Origin: Mucilaginibacter sp. 44-25 | GTDB taxonomy: Bacteria; Bacteroidota; Bacteroidia; Sphingobacteriales; Sphingobacteriaceae | Reading direction: 5' to 3' | Length of the DNA: 64,000 bases | Assembly: GCA_001898335.1 (NCBI GenBank) | Contig: MKTS01000008.1 | Location: 1 to 64,000 of the forward strand | Part shown: piece after piece, positions 16,511 to 25,971 of the stretch | How positions within the stretch are numbered: the stretch's first letter is position 1 | How the letters are laid out: the number at the start of each line of letters is the position of its first letter | Notes under the pieces: generated by a model | The model's database searches: none | What the model was told of the DNA's origin: nothing | The model's input: the letters and a program-made list of their open reading frames with translations, nothing else | Position numbers and translations under genes: made by a program

Positions 16511-19186
16511 CTATTCTACCCGATAACGCATTACCTGCCTGCCAATGTGTCCATCAGTATCTACACCTTCTACCACCACGCGATAGTTGCCCGGCGATGC
16601 ATTAAAATAACCTGCGTTTGCTTTGCCGTTGACGGTTACTACGTTTGGCTTCCAGAAAATAGTTGAGCGAAGATCTGCAAGGCGATCACTGCCCTTAGCA
16701 TCGTATTTGGGTGAATAAAATAACCGGGATTTATAAATACCCTTTGGAGCAAAATGCTTTACATTACTACCATACCACCTTGGGGAATCTGATGGTTCAT
16801 CTCCACGCTTTGTGGTTATTACCAAAACACCATTATCTCCCCTGGCACCATAAATGCCCGCAGTGCCTATATTTCGTAAAACCTCCACTGATTGCACATC
16901 GTTAACTATCAATGTGTTCATCAAGTCGGCATCGCCATACATACCATCAACAACAATAAGCATTAGCCCCCCACCACGAGTAGAATATGCCTTGCCATTT
17001 ATAAAATAAACTCCTGTAAGCCGTCCTTGTAAACAGTCTGCCAAATTTATACATCCAAGGCCAAAGTCTTTAGAAAGCAGCACCTGGTCTGCATTGCCAG
17101 GCCCATTTAAATTACGCGAATGTTTAAGCGCGTTTTTCTTCTCAATAATTTTAACCTCTGCCAAACTTATCACATGGTTGCCAAGGCCAAGTTTCATTTG
17201 TTCAAAATAAAACTGCCTGCTGTTTTGGGCATAAGCAGCAATGCTTTGCCCGGCGTTTACGTTAAAGTCGGGCAAACCTTTATAATTAGCTGTAGCTGCC
17301 GGAGGCATGGTATCTATAATTACCATCACATCTCTCTTATTCTTTGCGTTACGCGCCTGCACCAAAAATTTAATGCTATCGGGATAGATGATGTCATGAA
17401 ATGCAAATCTTCCGTTGGCATCAGTAACGGTATCTATTTTAAGGAAACTTCCGTAAAGGTTTATCAGTTCAACTTTACCTCCTTTAACAGGTTGCCCACC
17501 AAGTGTTTTTACCTGCCCGGAAATAGTGAATGTACGCTCATATGGAAATTTATCGGGTACGTCTACACCGTTTTTAATCGCTTGCCACTCAAACCGGCGA
17601 TAGCCCTGGGTCATCATCAATACGTCAAGATCGGCACGTGTTTTTTCATTTACATCATTAAAATAATAGGCCGGTTGTTCTATGTAGCCTTTAATATCAG
17701 CGCTAAGTAATAACGACGCAAAAATGTTATTCTCATTATTTTCGTCAACCGGCACTTTGCTTTCATTAATAACCGCTACGGATAAACTGCTTAGTACAGG
17801 CTTTCCGTCTGATGTTTTGGCTTCAAAATTTAAGCTGACTGGTTTGCCTGGTTGCTGGTTTTGGCTGTTAGGTACTACTTTAATATCCAACCTATCATTA
17901 CCATGCACAAAAACCAATCTTTGATTAAGTGGCTCGCCTTGCGCGGAAAAAAGCGTGAACTGCACAATACCCGATGGAAATTTGCTTACAGGAATTACCG
18001 TATTAAATACCGACTGTCCATCGGCACTTTTAGCAGCGTAATAAACTTTGCCGTTTGCCTGCGCTACCAGGCTTAGTTGGCCGCTAACAGCCTGGGCTGC
18101 TTTAACACTTACTATAACACGATTAGGATCGGTACCTATCACATTCATTACAGTGCCGGCGTTTGCTGATTTTGGCAATGGTATTGTTGCTTTTGAGCCA
18201 TCTGCATAGGTTAGTTCTACTTTATAGTTTTGGCCGGCCTCCGGTGTTAAGGCAAAAACACCCATGCCCAGGTGAGTGGTGCTAACATCTACAATTGGTT
18301 TGCCGCTGCTATTCACCAATTGTCCGGTTGCATCAACGCCCAAACCATTTGTACCTATAATTTTAAATGCTACGCGGGTTGCAATACCATTAACCAATTC
18401 GCCCCCTTCCGGAAAGAACTGAACATCTGCAACACCAGCCATAAACCTTACCGGAATGCTTTTTATAACACCACCCTGCCCAACACCTGAAAGCCTGGTA
18501 ACAATGCGTGAATTGTTTGCATTTTTTACATCCGTTGCCGGGAAAACAACTTTTATATTCCCATCCGCGTCTGTTATTGCTTTGCCTTTTACATTAATAG
18601 CCGAAGGTCCGGCTATGTGATAACTCACTGCTTTATTTGAGTAAGCGGCCCCGTTGGCATCAGTATATCTTATAGTTGCGGCAACCTGATTTTGCTGATA
18701 ATTAAATGATGCCCGCGTAAATACTTTATTAGTGATAATGTTGCCTATAACTATGGTCTTATCAAAAAAGTACTCGCTACCGGCATTACGCATATATTCC
18801 GTATAGGCACGTAACCGGTAGTTACCTTCCTGCATCGTATCAGGTAATGGGATGTCCCCATAACCTAATCCATTATGCAATTGTACTTTTAAGGAATGTT
18901 TTATTGAATCGGCATCGTTAATGAGTTCAACATTCAGGATACCGCTATCGGGTTGCAATTGTCTGTCGGGCCCGGTAAACACGTAGGCCTTAAACCATAT
19001 ATCCTCGCCGGCGGTATAATAGGGCTTATCGAAATGCAGATAAGCTTTTTCTACCGGGTGCTTATCCGTCCACTCAGCAAGGCGTTTGGTGAGCACGTTA
19101 ATGATGTCATCATCGGCAGTAAAACTAAATATGCCGGCTAACAAAATCAGCGGGAAAAGAATGATAAGGTTACGGCGGTAAATCAT
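16511..19186 (-). CDS. Large exported MG2-like / TonB-plug domain protein without barrel
   Basis: An 891-residue protein with an N-terminal hydrophobic signal (NLIILFPLILLAGIFSF). An alpha-2-macroglobulin MG2-like beta domain covers about 40-140 (KAYLHFDKPYYTAGEDIWFK), followed by several further Ig-like domains. A carboxypeptidase-D regulatory-like domain lies at about 555-625 (ISGQVKTLGGQPVKGGKVEL). A TonB-receptor plug-like domain lies at about 710-800 (LADCLQGRLTGVYF, GIYGARGDNGVLVITTK). A short beta tail ends the protein instead of a barrel. Such proteins are common in Bacteroidota and of unknown function. It is followed by no partner gene; clpS lies downstream in the same direction. Confidence 0.75.
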   Translation of the reverse strand: MIYRRNLIILFPLILLAGIFSFTADDDIINVLTKRLAEWTDKHPVEKAYLHFDKPYYTAGEDIWFKAYVFTGPDRQLQPDSGILNVELINDADSIKHSLKVQLHNGLGYGDIPLPDTMQEGNYRLRAYTEYMRNAGSEYFFDKTIVIGNIITNKVFTRASFNYQQNQVAATIRYTDANGAAYSNKAVSYHIAGPSAINVKGKAITDADGNIKVVFPATDVKNANNSRIVTRLSGVGQGGVIKSIPVRFMAGVADVQFFPEGGELVNGIATRVAFKIIGTNGLGVDATGQLVNSSGKPIVDVSTTHLGMGVFALTPEAGQNYKVELTYADGSKATIPLPKSANAGTVMNVIGTDPNRVIVSVKAAQAVSGQLSLVAQANGKVYYAAKSADGQSVFNTVIPVSKFPSGIVQFTLFSAQGEPLNQRLVFVHGNDRLDIKVVPNSQNQQPGKPVSLNFEAKTSDGKPVLSSLSVAVINESKVPVDENNENNIFASLLLSADIKGYIEQPAYYFNDVNEKTRADLDVLMMTQGYRRFEWQAIKNGVDVPDKFPYERTFTISGQVKTLGGQPVKGGKVELINLYGSFLKIDTVTDANGRFAFHDIIYPDSIKFLVQARNAKNKRDVMVIIDTMPPAATANYKGLPDFNVNAGQSIAAYAQNSRQFYFEQMKLGLGNHVISLAEVKIIEKKNALKHSRNLNGPGNADQVLLSKDFGLGCINLADCLQGRLTGVYFINGKAYSTRGGGLMLIVVDGMYGDADLMNTLIVNDVQSVEVLRNIGTAGIYGARGDNGVLVITTKRGDEPSDSPRWYGSNVKHFAPKGIYKSRLFYSPKYDAKGSDRLADLRSTIFWKPNVVTVNGKANAGYFNASPGNYRVVVEGVDTDGHIGRQVMRYRVE

Positions 19187-19250
19187 AGTGTTAAGATAGC
19201 TATCTCTTTACATAAAAACGCTATTTAGTAACCCTAAATTTTAGTTGTAC

Positions 19251-19787
19251 TTAAAACTTATTCTTCCACATCATGCTCTCAACAGGGCGTGTGGTAGGCT
19301 TGTTATATTTAGCGTTATTTTTGGTATTGTACATGGTTTCAATATCACCCTCAACCACAAAGTATATAAGCTGACCTATGGGCATACCTGCATAGATCTT
19401 TACCGGCTGCGCGCATGAAATTTCAAGCGTCCAGGTATTACAGAAGCCTACATCGCCCTTACCGGCGGTGGCATGTATATCAATACCCAAGCGCCCCGTG
19501 CTTGATTTACCTTCCAGAAAAGGCACATGCTTATGCGTTTCGGTGTACTCCATGGTTACACCCAGGTAAAGCGTGTTGGGCTGCAATACAAAACCTTCTT
19601 TAGGGATCTCAAAATTAATGATCTCGTTGTGCAGCTTAGCGTCAAGCACGCGATCTTTGTAAGTAGCCAGGTGCTTACCCAAGTGAACGTCGTAGGAGTT
19701 GGTGCCCAGGTATTCGCGGTTAAAGGGTTCAATAATAATAGTACCCTTTTCAATTTCTTCGAGGATGCGCTTGTCTGATAAGATCAT
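19251..19787 (-). CDS. dcd: dCTP deaminase
   Basis: A 178-residue trimeric-dUTPase-fold protein. EGKSSTGRLGIDIHATAG contains the Ser/Arg nucleotide-binding motif, and FCNTWTLEIS carries the catalytic Glu (about residue 122). It converts dCTP to dUTP and ammonia for thymidylate synthesis; whether it also hydrolyses dUTP, as in the bifunctional form, cannot be told here. It is divergent from the phosphopantetheinyl transferase gene. Confidence 0.93.
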   Translation of the reverse strand: MILSDKRILEEIEKGTIIIEPFNREYLGTNSYDVHLGKHLATYKDRVLDAKLHNEIINFEIPKEGFVLQPNTLYLGVTMEYTETHKHVPFLEGKSSTGRLGIDIHATAGKGDVGFCNTWTLEISCAQPVKIYAGMPIGQLIYFVVEGDIETMYNTKNNAKYNKPTTRPVESMMWKNKF

Positions 19788-19889
19788 GCGATAAAATTAC
19801 TTATTAATACGTTAACCCTTACCTGCCGCAATGGGATAATTTTAAATTCGGTTGATATAAATCATCGCGCTTTTTCGCAATTTTACCAA

Positions 19890-20528
19890 ATGGCTATAGC
19901 TTACCGGCAACAGGTTGATGAGGATACAGAATTTGCACTCTGGCGGATTGAGGAAACCGCAGATGAACTGTACAGGCAATTACAGCTTGATGACGAGGAA
20001 AAGGCCTTCACCAAAAAACTCAGCAAAAGCAAACGCTACCTGCACTGGCTGGGTACACGCGTACTGCTGCGCAAACTGTTACGAACCGATGAATATATCG
20101 ACTGTAAGGTTGACGCGCATGGCAAGCCTTACCTGGTTAGCCTGCCCTACCATATATCCCTGAGCCACTCTTTTGATTATGCCGCCGTAATGATCAGCAA
20201 GACCAGCCCGGTAGGTATTGATATTGAACAGATAAAAGAAAAGGTGGAGCGCATAGCCGGTAAATTTATGCGCGCCGAAGAAATGGCCTTTATTAGTGAG
20301 GATAAAAAAATAGAGCAACTATACGTTTGCTGGTGCGCCAAGGAAGCGGTTTATAAATGCTACGGGCAAAAAGAAGTTTCGTTTGCTGATCATATCTCCC
20401 TGTCGCCATTTACGTTTCAGCACCATGATGTTGTGCAAGCCAGATTGCACAAGAGCGACATCAACCTCAAGTACGAGGTGAACTATTTACAGTATGAAGA
20501 TTATATGATCGGTTATGTTAAAGGCTGA
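19890..20528 (+). CDS. 4'-phosphopantetheinyl transferase superfamily protein
   Basis: A 212-residue Sfp-like protein. YHISLSHSFDYAAVMIS is followed by VGIDIEQI (Asp111 and Glu113, Mg2+ ligands) and WCAKEAVYK (Trp148, Glu152). It transfers phosphopantetheine from CoA to carrier proteins. It lies 3 bp upstream of lipB, whose substrate is octanoyl-ACP, so the pair links carrier-protein activation with lipoate synthesis. It could serve fatty-acid ACP or a secondary-metabolite carrier; no AcpS is in view. Confidence 0.88.
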   Translation: MAIAYRQQVDEDTEFALWRIEETADELYRQLQLDDEEKAFTKKLSKSKRYLHWLGTRVLLRKLLRTDEYIDCKVDAHGKPYLVSLPYHISLSHSFDYAAVMISKTSPVGIDIEQIKEKVERIAGKFMRAEEMAFISEDKKIEQLYVCWCAKEAVYKCYGQKEVSFADHISLSPFTFQHHDVVQARLHKSDINLKYEVNYLQYEDYMIGYVKG

Positions 20529-20531
20529 TAA

Positions 20532-21254
20532 ATGAAGAACAAAAAAGTACTTTTTGAAGATTGGGGACTTACCGATTATAAACAAGCCTGGGACAGGCAG
20601 GAAGAGCTATTCGGCGCTACCGTGAAGTTAAAAACCGAACTGCGCAACCGCTCTCTCGCGGGGGATGAAACCGATGAAACGATATTAACCCCTAACCACC
20701 TGATCTTTTGCGAGCATCCGCATGTGTATACTTTGGGTAAAAGCGGCAAACCAGATCATCTATTGCTTGACGAACAGGGATTGAAAGAGAAGCAAGCGGT
20801 GTACTACCCCATTAACCGCGGCGGCGATATTACCTATCATGGCCCGGGCCAGATAGTAAGTTACCCTATCCTCGACCTTGATAATTTTTTTACCGATATA
20901 CACCTTTACCTGCGTACACTTGAGGAAGCCGTAATACTCACCATGGCCGATTATGGCCTCAAAGGCGAGCGTTACCCCGGCTATACCGGCGTTTGGCTGG
21001 ATGCTGATAACGACCACGCCCGCAAGATATGCGCTATGGGCGTTCGCTGCAGCCGATGGGTAACCATGCACGGGCTGGCGTTTAACATAAATACCGATCT
21101 CGATTACTTTAAGAACATTGTTCCCTGTGGTATTGATGATAAGGCTGTAACCTCTATGCAGGCTGAGTTAGGCCACGAGGTGGATATAAATGAGCTCAAG
21201 CAAATCCTGAAACACCATATTTCCGTACTTTTTGGTATGGAGATAATAGGATGA
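20532..21254 (+). CDS. lipB: Lipoyl(octanoyl) transferase LipB
   Basis: A 240-residue protein. FCEHPHVYTLGKSGK, NRGGDITYHGPGQIVSYPI and RKICAMGVR (Lys165), with IVPCGI (Cys199), form the known Lys/Cys catalytic pair that moves octanoate from ACP to lipoyl domains. A slight N-terminal extension (about 20 residues) is typical of Bacteroidota LipB. Its stop overlaps the next ATG by 4 bp (ATGA), so it is translationally coupled to the SGNH lipoprotein gene. Confidence 0.94.
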   Translation: MKNKKVLFEDWGLTDYKQAWDRQEELFGATVKLKTELRNRSLAGDETDETILTPNHLIFCEHPHVYTLGKSGKPDHLLLDEQGLKEKQAVYYPINRGGDITYHGPGQIVSYPILDLDNFFTDIHLYLRTLEEAVILTMADYGLKGERYPGYTGVWLDADNDHARKICAMGVRCSRWVTMHGLAFNINTDLDYFKNIVPCGIDDKAVTSMQAELGHEVDINELKQILKHHISVLFGMEIIG

Positions 21255-21958
21255 AAATTTGGTTAACCGTACTGGCTTTTTGCTGTGCCGCATGCGCTAA
21301 GCAGCCTTACATGCAAGGGCAGCAAACAACAGCAAACAGTAATAACATGTCCGAAAAAAGTAATTTTACCTACCTGGCGCTCGGCGACTCGTATACCATT
21401 GGCGAAGCGGTGCCGCAGGAGCAATCGTTTCCTTATCAGCTGAACCAAAGGTTGGGGAACACCGTTAAGCCTGATATTATAGCCGTTACCGGCTGGACCA
21501 CCGGCGAACTAAAACAAGGCATAACCCAGCGTGCCCTGCAAAAGCATGATTATGATGTAGTAACCCTGTTGATTGGCGTAAATAACCAGTACCGGCACAA
21601 TAGCCCTGTTGAATACCGTACCGAGTTTGCCGAACTGCTTAATATTGCCATCGGTTACGCGGGTGGTAATAAGCAACATGTAATTGTGCTCTCCATTCCC
21701 GATTGGGGTGTAACGCCATACGGTAAAAATTATGGCAATACAGCTCAAACGGCAGCCGATATTGACCACTTTAACGACATCAATAAACAAGAAACTGCCA
21801 AACAGGGTGTTACTTATGTAGACATCACTCCATCATCAAGATTAGCCGCCAATGATGTCTCGCTTATCGCTACAGATGGACTGCACCCATCGGGCAAAAT
21901 GTACGGCTTATGGGTAGAGCAGCTTTTGCCGCAGGTACAAAAAATTATCAAGCCATGA
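21251..21958 (+). CDS. SGNH/GDSL-type hydrolase lipoprotein, copy 1
   Basis: A 235-residue protein. A short signal ends FCCAAC (lipid-modified Cys15), implying membrane anchoring. SGNH blocks: YLALGDSYTIGE (Ser nucleophile), GWTTGEL, LLIGVNNQYRH (Asn) and DGLHPSGKMY (Asp-x-x-His). It is an esterase, lipase or acyl hydrolase with unknown substrate. It is 4-bp coupled to lipB upstream and to a second SGNH copy downstream, which shares most block residues. Confidence 0.88.
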   Translation: MKIWLTVLAFCCAACAKQPYMQGQQTTANSNNMSEKSNFTYLALGDSYTIGEAVPQEQSFPYQLNQRLGNTVKPDIIAVTGWTTGELKQGITQRALQKHDYDVVTLLIGVNNQYRHNSPVEYRTEFAELLNIAIGYAGGNKQHVIVLSIPDWGVTPYGKNYGNTAQTAADIDHFNDINKQETAKQGVTYVDITPSSRLAANDVSLIATDGLHPSGKMYGLWVEQLLPQVQKIIKP

Positions 21959-22626
21959 AACCGGCGGTACTCATCAGCTGCCTGTTATTATTTGCCGGAA
22001 CTCTGTTTGCACAGCAACCGGATAGCCTGGGCTACCTTGCCCTGGGTGACTCGTACACGGTAGGCCGTGGCGTAGCGCAAAGCCAATCTTTCCCTTATCA
22101 GTTAGTGGCTAAGCTCAGGCAAAAAAATATCCCTGTAGCAAGCCCGGTACTGATTGCGCAAAACGGCTGGCGAACAGATGAGTTACTCACCGGGATAGAC
22201 AACCAGGCGGGCAATGCGCGGTATAATTTTGTAACCCTACTTATCGGGGTGAATAACCAGTACCAGCATAAAGATACCGCCACCTATCGCACAGAGTTTA
22301 ACGAGATATTAAAAAAGGCTATCACCTTCGCGGGAGGCAACAGCAAACATGTATTTGTGCTCTCCATACCCGACTGGGGTGTAACACCTTTCGCAAACGG
22401 CCGTAACCGAGATAAAATTGCCGGGGAAATTGACGCCTATAACGCTATTAATAAACAAATTACCCAAGAGGCAGGCGCTACCTATGTAGCTATTACCGAC
22501 CTCTCCCGCGATGCAGGTGACGATAAAGCGTTTGTAACTACCGATAACCTGCACCCCTCGCCCAAAATATATAGTTGGTGGGTAGACAGGCTGTCAAAAG
22601 CGATTGTAAAATCGCTAAAAAATTGA
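21955..22626 (+). CDS. SGNH/GDSL-type hydrolase, copy 2, secreted
   Basis: A 223-residue protein from the ATG at 21955, which overlaps the previous stop as ATGA; an in-frame start at 21910 would lie inside the upstream gene. The signal peptide ends LFAQQ, so this copy is soluble while copy 1 is lipidated. Blocks YLALGDSYTVGRG, GWRTDELL, LLIGVNNQYQH and DNLHPSPKIY match copy 1 closely, showing a tandem duplication with divergence in location. Confidence 0.88.
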   Translation: MKPAVLISCLLLFAGTLFAQQPDSLGYLALGDSYTVGRGVAQSQSFPYQLVAKLRQKNIPVASPVLIAQNGWRTDELLTGIDNQAGNARYNFVTLLIGVNNQYQHKDTATYRTEFNEILKKAITFAGGNSKHVFVLSIPDWGVTPFANGRNRDKIAGEIDAYNAINKQITQEAGATYVAITDLSRDAGDDKAFVTTDNLHPSPKIYSWWVDRLSKAIVKSLKN

Positions 22627-22707
22627 TCGCTAATCAAAAGCATTGATTTATTGTTACTTTGATTGTATACCAGGTTATTATACTTGATTACTGAAACTAA
22701 TATAACG

Positions 22708-23259
22708 ATGCATATTTTTGACCGACTAAAGAACGGCGATTTAGTACGACTCGATGACCCTGAGTTTGCCCTTGTGGGAGAGGTGGTTGATCGCACCCTT
22801 GCGCTTATTCCTCAACTTAATGGAGCAACTGATACAGGCTCTGTAAGAGATATACTGGGTGACATTATAGGGCAGGATATTGACAAAAGCACTACCATAT
22901 TTGCCCCGTTCTACACCAACTTTGGCCGTTTTACCAGCATTGGCAAAAATGTGTTTATTAATCACGCCTGTTCATTTCTTGATCTTGGTGGCATCACTAT
23001 TGAAGACCATGTACTTATTGGCCCCAGAGTGAATCTCATCACAGAAAATCATCCTTTGGATAAAACCGAACGCCGTAATCTTATTTGTAAAGCTATTATA
23101 ATTAAGCGCAATGCCTGGATAGGTGCAGGAGCCACTATTTTGCCCGGGGTTACCATTGGTGAAAATGCAGTTGTTGCAGCCGGAGCTGTAGTATCACGAG
23201 ATGTACCGGCCGATACTGTTGTGGGCGGCATACCTGCAAAGGTGATCAAGCATTTATAG
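22708..23259 (+). CDS. Left-handed beta-helix (hexapeptide) O-acetyltransferase
   Basis: A 183-residue protein from the ATG at 22708; an upstream in-frame ATG at 22663 adds 15 unlike residues. FGRFTSIGKNVFINHACSFLDLGG, TENHPLD and IGAGATILPGVTIGENAVVAAGAVVSRDVP are hallmarks of the maltose/galactoside acetyltransferase (NodL/LacA/VatD) branch. It transfers acetyl from acetyl-CoA to a sugar or other hydroxyl acceptor. It is cytoplasmic and stands alone between the SGNH genes and a cupin. Confidence 0.85.
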   Translation: MHIFDRLKNGDLVRLDDPEFALVGEVVDRTLALIPQLNGATDTGSVRDILGDIIGQDIDKSTTIFAPFYTNFGRFTSIGKNVFINHACSFLDLGGITIEDHVLIGPRVNLITENHPLDKTERRNLICKAIIIKRNAWIGAGATILPGVTIGENAVVAAGAVVSRDVPADTVVGGIPAKVIKHL

Positions 23260-23333
23260 AACTGCCTTTATTTATAATTAACGCAGCTTACAACAATTAC
23301 CTGCTAAATTGATTATAAGTAAAAACAACGGGA

Positions 23334-23732
23334 ATGTATACTGAACAAGAATTAACAGCGCAGGGTTATAAGGCCGCATCTGCTGAATATTTCACGGGTA
23401 AGGCATGGCTAAAACCCCTCGTTACACCTGATAATGATACCAATTGCATCATAAGCGATGTATTATTTGAGCCGGGCACCCGAAATAACTGGCATACTCA
23501 CGGCAGTAATCAGATACTCATTATCAAAACAGGTACCTGTTATTATCAGGAGGAGGGCCAGGCTGTCCAGAAAGTTGAAGCAGGCGGAGTAATTAATGTA
23601 TTACCGGGCGTAAAGCATTGGCATGGTGCATCGCCAGACAATATAATGATACATACAGCCATCGGTATTAATACTGAGAAAGGCATAGTGAACTGGCTGG
23701 AGCCAGTAACCGATAAGCAATATGTGCCTTAA
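23334..23732 (+). CDS. Cupin-domain protein
   Basis: A 132-residue single cupin. Motif 1 is NWHTHGSNQILIIKTG with two His and a later Glu-rich strand; motif 2 is VLPGVKHWHGASPDN. These residues form a metal site. The type resembles small stand-alone cupins often found beside carboxymuconolactone decarboxylase-like genes, but none is present here. Its substrate is unknown. It is convergent with the serine dehydratase gene, only 7 bp apart. Confidence 0.82.
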   Translation: MYTEQELTAQGYKAASAEYFTGKAWLKPLVTPDNDTNCIISDVLFEPGTRNNWHTHGSNQILIIKTGTCYYQEEGQAVQKVEAGGVINVLPGVKHWHGASPDNIMIHTAIGINTEKGIVNWLEPVTDKQYVP

Positions 23733-23739
23733 TCCATCC

Positions 23740-25170
23740 TTAACATTCCGGCAAGCTTATCGGGATATTAATGGCTAAGCCCCCGTCGGCGGTTTCCTTG
23801 TATTTGGAGTTCATGTCCTGCGCGGTTTGCCACATGGTTTTCACAACCGCGTCCAGGCTTACCTTGGCCTTGTCGGGGTTGCTTTGCAAGGCGAGTTGGC
23901 TGGCTGTAATGGCTTTTATAGCGCCCATAGTATTACGCTCAATGCAAGGCACCTGTACCAGGCCGCCAATAGGGTCGCAGGTCATGCCCAGGTGGTGTTC
24001 CATGGCTATTTCCGCGGCCATAAGCACCTGCCGTTGGCTGCCGCCCAGGCACTCGGTAAGCGCCGCCGCCGCCATGGCTGATGATACACCGATCTCGGCC
24101 TGGCAGCCACCCATCGCTGCCGATATGGTAGCGCCCTTTTTAAAAATGCTGCCTATTTCTGATGCCGTTAACAAGAACTGGATGATGCGCTGCTCATCAA
24201 ACCCATCGCAAAACGAGATATAATATTGTAACACGGCCGGTATAACTCCCGCCGCGCCATTGGTAGGGGCGGTTACTACCCGCCCAAACGAAGCATTCTC
24301 TTCATTCACAGCCAATGCAAAACAGCTTACCCAATCCAGAATATTCTGGAAACCGTTGCCTGTTTGGCGCATGGCTGTTACCCAACTGGCATAATCACTG
24401 TAAGGCATGCCTTTAATAAGTCGCTTATTTAACGCAGCCGCCCTGCGCGCCACCTGCAAGCCGCCGGGCAGGTAGCCCGATGTATGGCAGCCCCGGTACA
24501 TACACTCCTGCATTACCCTAAAAATGTCCAGCACGCCTTTACGTGTTTCCTGCTCGCTACGCCAGGCCAGCTCATTCTCCATCACCACCTCAGATATTTT
24601 GAGGCCGGTTTTACGGCACCAATGCAACAACTCGTTGGCGGTATCGACCGGGAAAGGCAGGTCAACTTCGGCCCTGTGCTGGCTTTGTTCTCCTTCTTTC
24701 ACCACAAAGCCGCCGCCGATAGAATAATAGGTGGCCGAAACAGCCGTTTCGTTATCCAGAAACGCCTGAAAGGTTACCGCGTTGGGGTGGAACGGCAAGC
24801 TTTCCGTAAACAGAAAAAGCAGGTCATCATCCGTATAAAAACTAATGGCATGCGTCCCGCCCAGCACCATGCGGTGCGTGCCTCTAATTTCCGCTATTTT
24901 GCTGTCGATGCGGTCTACTGCAAAAGTAACCGGGTCATCGCCACTGAGGCCAAGCAATATCGCTATATCCGTACCGTGGCCTTTTCCGGTTTTCGCCAGC
25001 GATCCGTAAAGCAATACTTTTAATTGAACCACCCGCTCAAGCACAGCTTTTTCATGCAACAACTCCACAAACTGCTGGGCAGCCCGCCAAGGGCCAAGCG
25101 TATGCGAGCTTGACGGGCCAATGCCTATCTTAAACATATCAAATACCGAAATCTGTTCGCGTTGTTGCAT
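23740..25170 (-). CDS. sdaA: L-serine ammonia-lyase (iron-sulfur)
   Basis: A 476-residue protein from the ATG at 25170; an upstream start at 25194 would add eight hydrophobic residues. The N-terminal beta domain has [20 protein letters not shown]. The C-terminal alpha domain has [49 protein letters not shown] and related Cys residues for the [4Fe-4S] cluster. It deaminates L-serine to pyruvate. It is the fused single-chain form, monocistronic. CAAAATTA at 25174-25181 reads TAATTTTG on minus, a -7-like element very close to the ATG. Confidence 0.94.
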   Translation of the reverse strand: MQQREQISVFDMFKIGIGPSSSHTLGPWRAAQQFVELLHEKAVLERVVQLKVLLYGSLAKTGKGHGTDIAILLGLSGDDPVTFAVDRIDSKIAEIRGTHRMVLGGTHAISFYTDDDLLFLFTESLPFHPNAVTFQAFLDNETAVSATYYSIGGGFVVKEGEQSQHRAEVDLPFPVDTANELLHWCRKTGLKISEVVMENELAWRSEQETRKGVLDIFRVMQECMYRGCHTSGYLPGGLQVARRAAALNKRLIKGMPYSDYASWVTAMRQTGNGFQNILDWVSCFALAVNEENASFGRVVTAPTNGAAGVIPAVLQYYISFCDGFDEQRIIQFLLTASEIGSIFKKGATISAAMGGCQAEIGVSSAMAAAALTECLGGSQRQVLMAAEIAMEHHLGMTCDPIGGLVQVPCIERNTMGAIKAITASQLALQSNPDKAKVSLDAVVKTMWQTAQDMNSKYKETADGGLAINIPISLPEC

Positions 25171-25296
25171 AACCAAAATTAGGGAATAATACACATATAA
25201 GCCCTATCATGGCACAGTTATTAAGGCTTTGATGGGTAGACTAAGATGCCTGTGCAGCAGAGGTAAACTAACTAAATAAATTTTTCGTTATATAGT

Positions 25297-25304
25297 TATA
25301 TTTG
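25297..25304 (+). promoter_or_regulatory. -7 promoter element, small membrane protein operon
   Basis: TATATTTG is an exact match to TAnnTTTG, located 22 bp before the ATG at 25327. The 35-bp region upstream is AT-rich with TTTTTC near the expected -33 position. Confidence 0.55.
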
Positions 25305-25326
25305 TAAGCTAATTATTGAATAAAAC

Positions 25327-25581
25327 ATGGGCTTGATACGCTTTTTAATTATATCTATTTGTTCGCTATATATCATTCGCAGCCTGGTACGCATTTTCCT
25401 GCCTATCCTGTTCGAGAACGCGATCAACAAAGCGCAGCAACAGGCGCGCCAGCAAAATTATTATCAGCAAAACCAGCCACGGCCCGATGGCAAAATAAGG
25501 ATAGACCATATGCCCGAGCCAAAGAAAAACTCGGTGCCCGACTCTGAAGGAGAATTTGTAGATTACGAAGAAATTAAGTAA
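25327..25581 (+). CDS. DUF4834-like small membrane protein
   Basis: An 84-residue protein. An N-terminal transmembrane helix (LIRFLIISICSLYIIRSLV) is followed by a Gln/Arg-rich segment and a polar C-terminus ending EGEFVDYEEIK. This pattern fits the DUF4834 family of Bacteroidota; function unknown. The next small gene begins 3 bp after the stop. Confidence 0.7.
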   Translation: MGLIRFLIISICSLYIIRSLVRIFLPILFENAINKAQQQARQQNYYQQNQPRPDGKIRIDHMPEPKKNSVPDSEGEFVDYEEIK

Positions 25582-25584
25582 CAC

Positions 25585-25881
25585 ATGCTCCCAGAAGGAA
25601 TTTACAAGCGCAGGAAAAACCATAACAATACGCCGCCAACGGTATTATTGATCCTCACCAATTGCATTGTACTGGCCATATTGATACAGTTATTTACAGG
25701 CTGCACAGCTATCAATAACTTTTTTTGGGGCGCGGTAGCCATACTGGCTTTATACAATGTATACACCATACGGCGCAACCCGGATGAATATACCTGGCTC
25801 AACGGCCTTATTTACGCGCTGAGCATAGCGTTCATGGTATTTCTTTTCTTTTACTTTCGCGGCCAGCCCCACAATTGCTAA
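25585..25881 (+). CDS. Hypothetical small membrane protein
   Basis: A 98-residue protein, not recognised. After a basic N-terminus it has three hydrophobic segments: VLLILTNCIVLAILIQLF, FFWGAVAILALYNVY and GLIYALSIAFMVFLFFYF. It is probably an inner-membrane protein. It is 3 bp downstream of the DUF4834-like gene and about 90 bp before the YfhO gene, which has its own promoter element. Confidence 0.65.
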   Translation: MLPEGIYKRRKNHNNTPPTVLLILTNCIVLAILIQLFTGCTAINNFFWGAVAILALYNVYTIRRNPDEYTWLNGLIYALSIAFMVFLFFYFRGQPHNC

Positions 25882-25918
25882 GGCCAAAACTAATCGTTCT
25901 TAATCTCATCCAATTTTT

Positions 25919-25926
25919 TATTTTTG
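25919..25926 (+). promoter_or_regulatory. -7 promoter element, yfhO-like gene
   Basis: TATTTTTG exactly matches TAnnTTTG, 45 bp before the ATG at 25972, so the large membrane protein is probably transcribed separately from the two small genes before it. Confidence 0.5.
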
Positions 25927-25971
25927 GGAGATTTTAAAGAATTATAGATATTATTCCCTAAAAGAATTTAA

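Noticed and set aside
17120..17710. 196-codon frame on plus, opposite the MG2/plug gene
   Set aside because: It is antisense to a well-supported coding region with clear domains, has no ribosome site and has unusual composition.
21910..21954. Upstream start for the second SGNH hydrolase
   Set aside because: It would overlap the end of the first hydrolase by 48 bp and place a non-signal sequence before the normal signal peptide; the ATGA junction at 21955 is better.
24484..25023. 179-codon frame on plus, opposite sdaA
   Set aside because: It lies fully within the conserved serine dehydratase gene on the other strand and has no recognisable domain.
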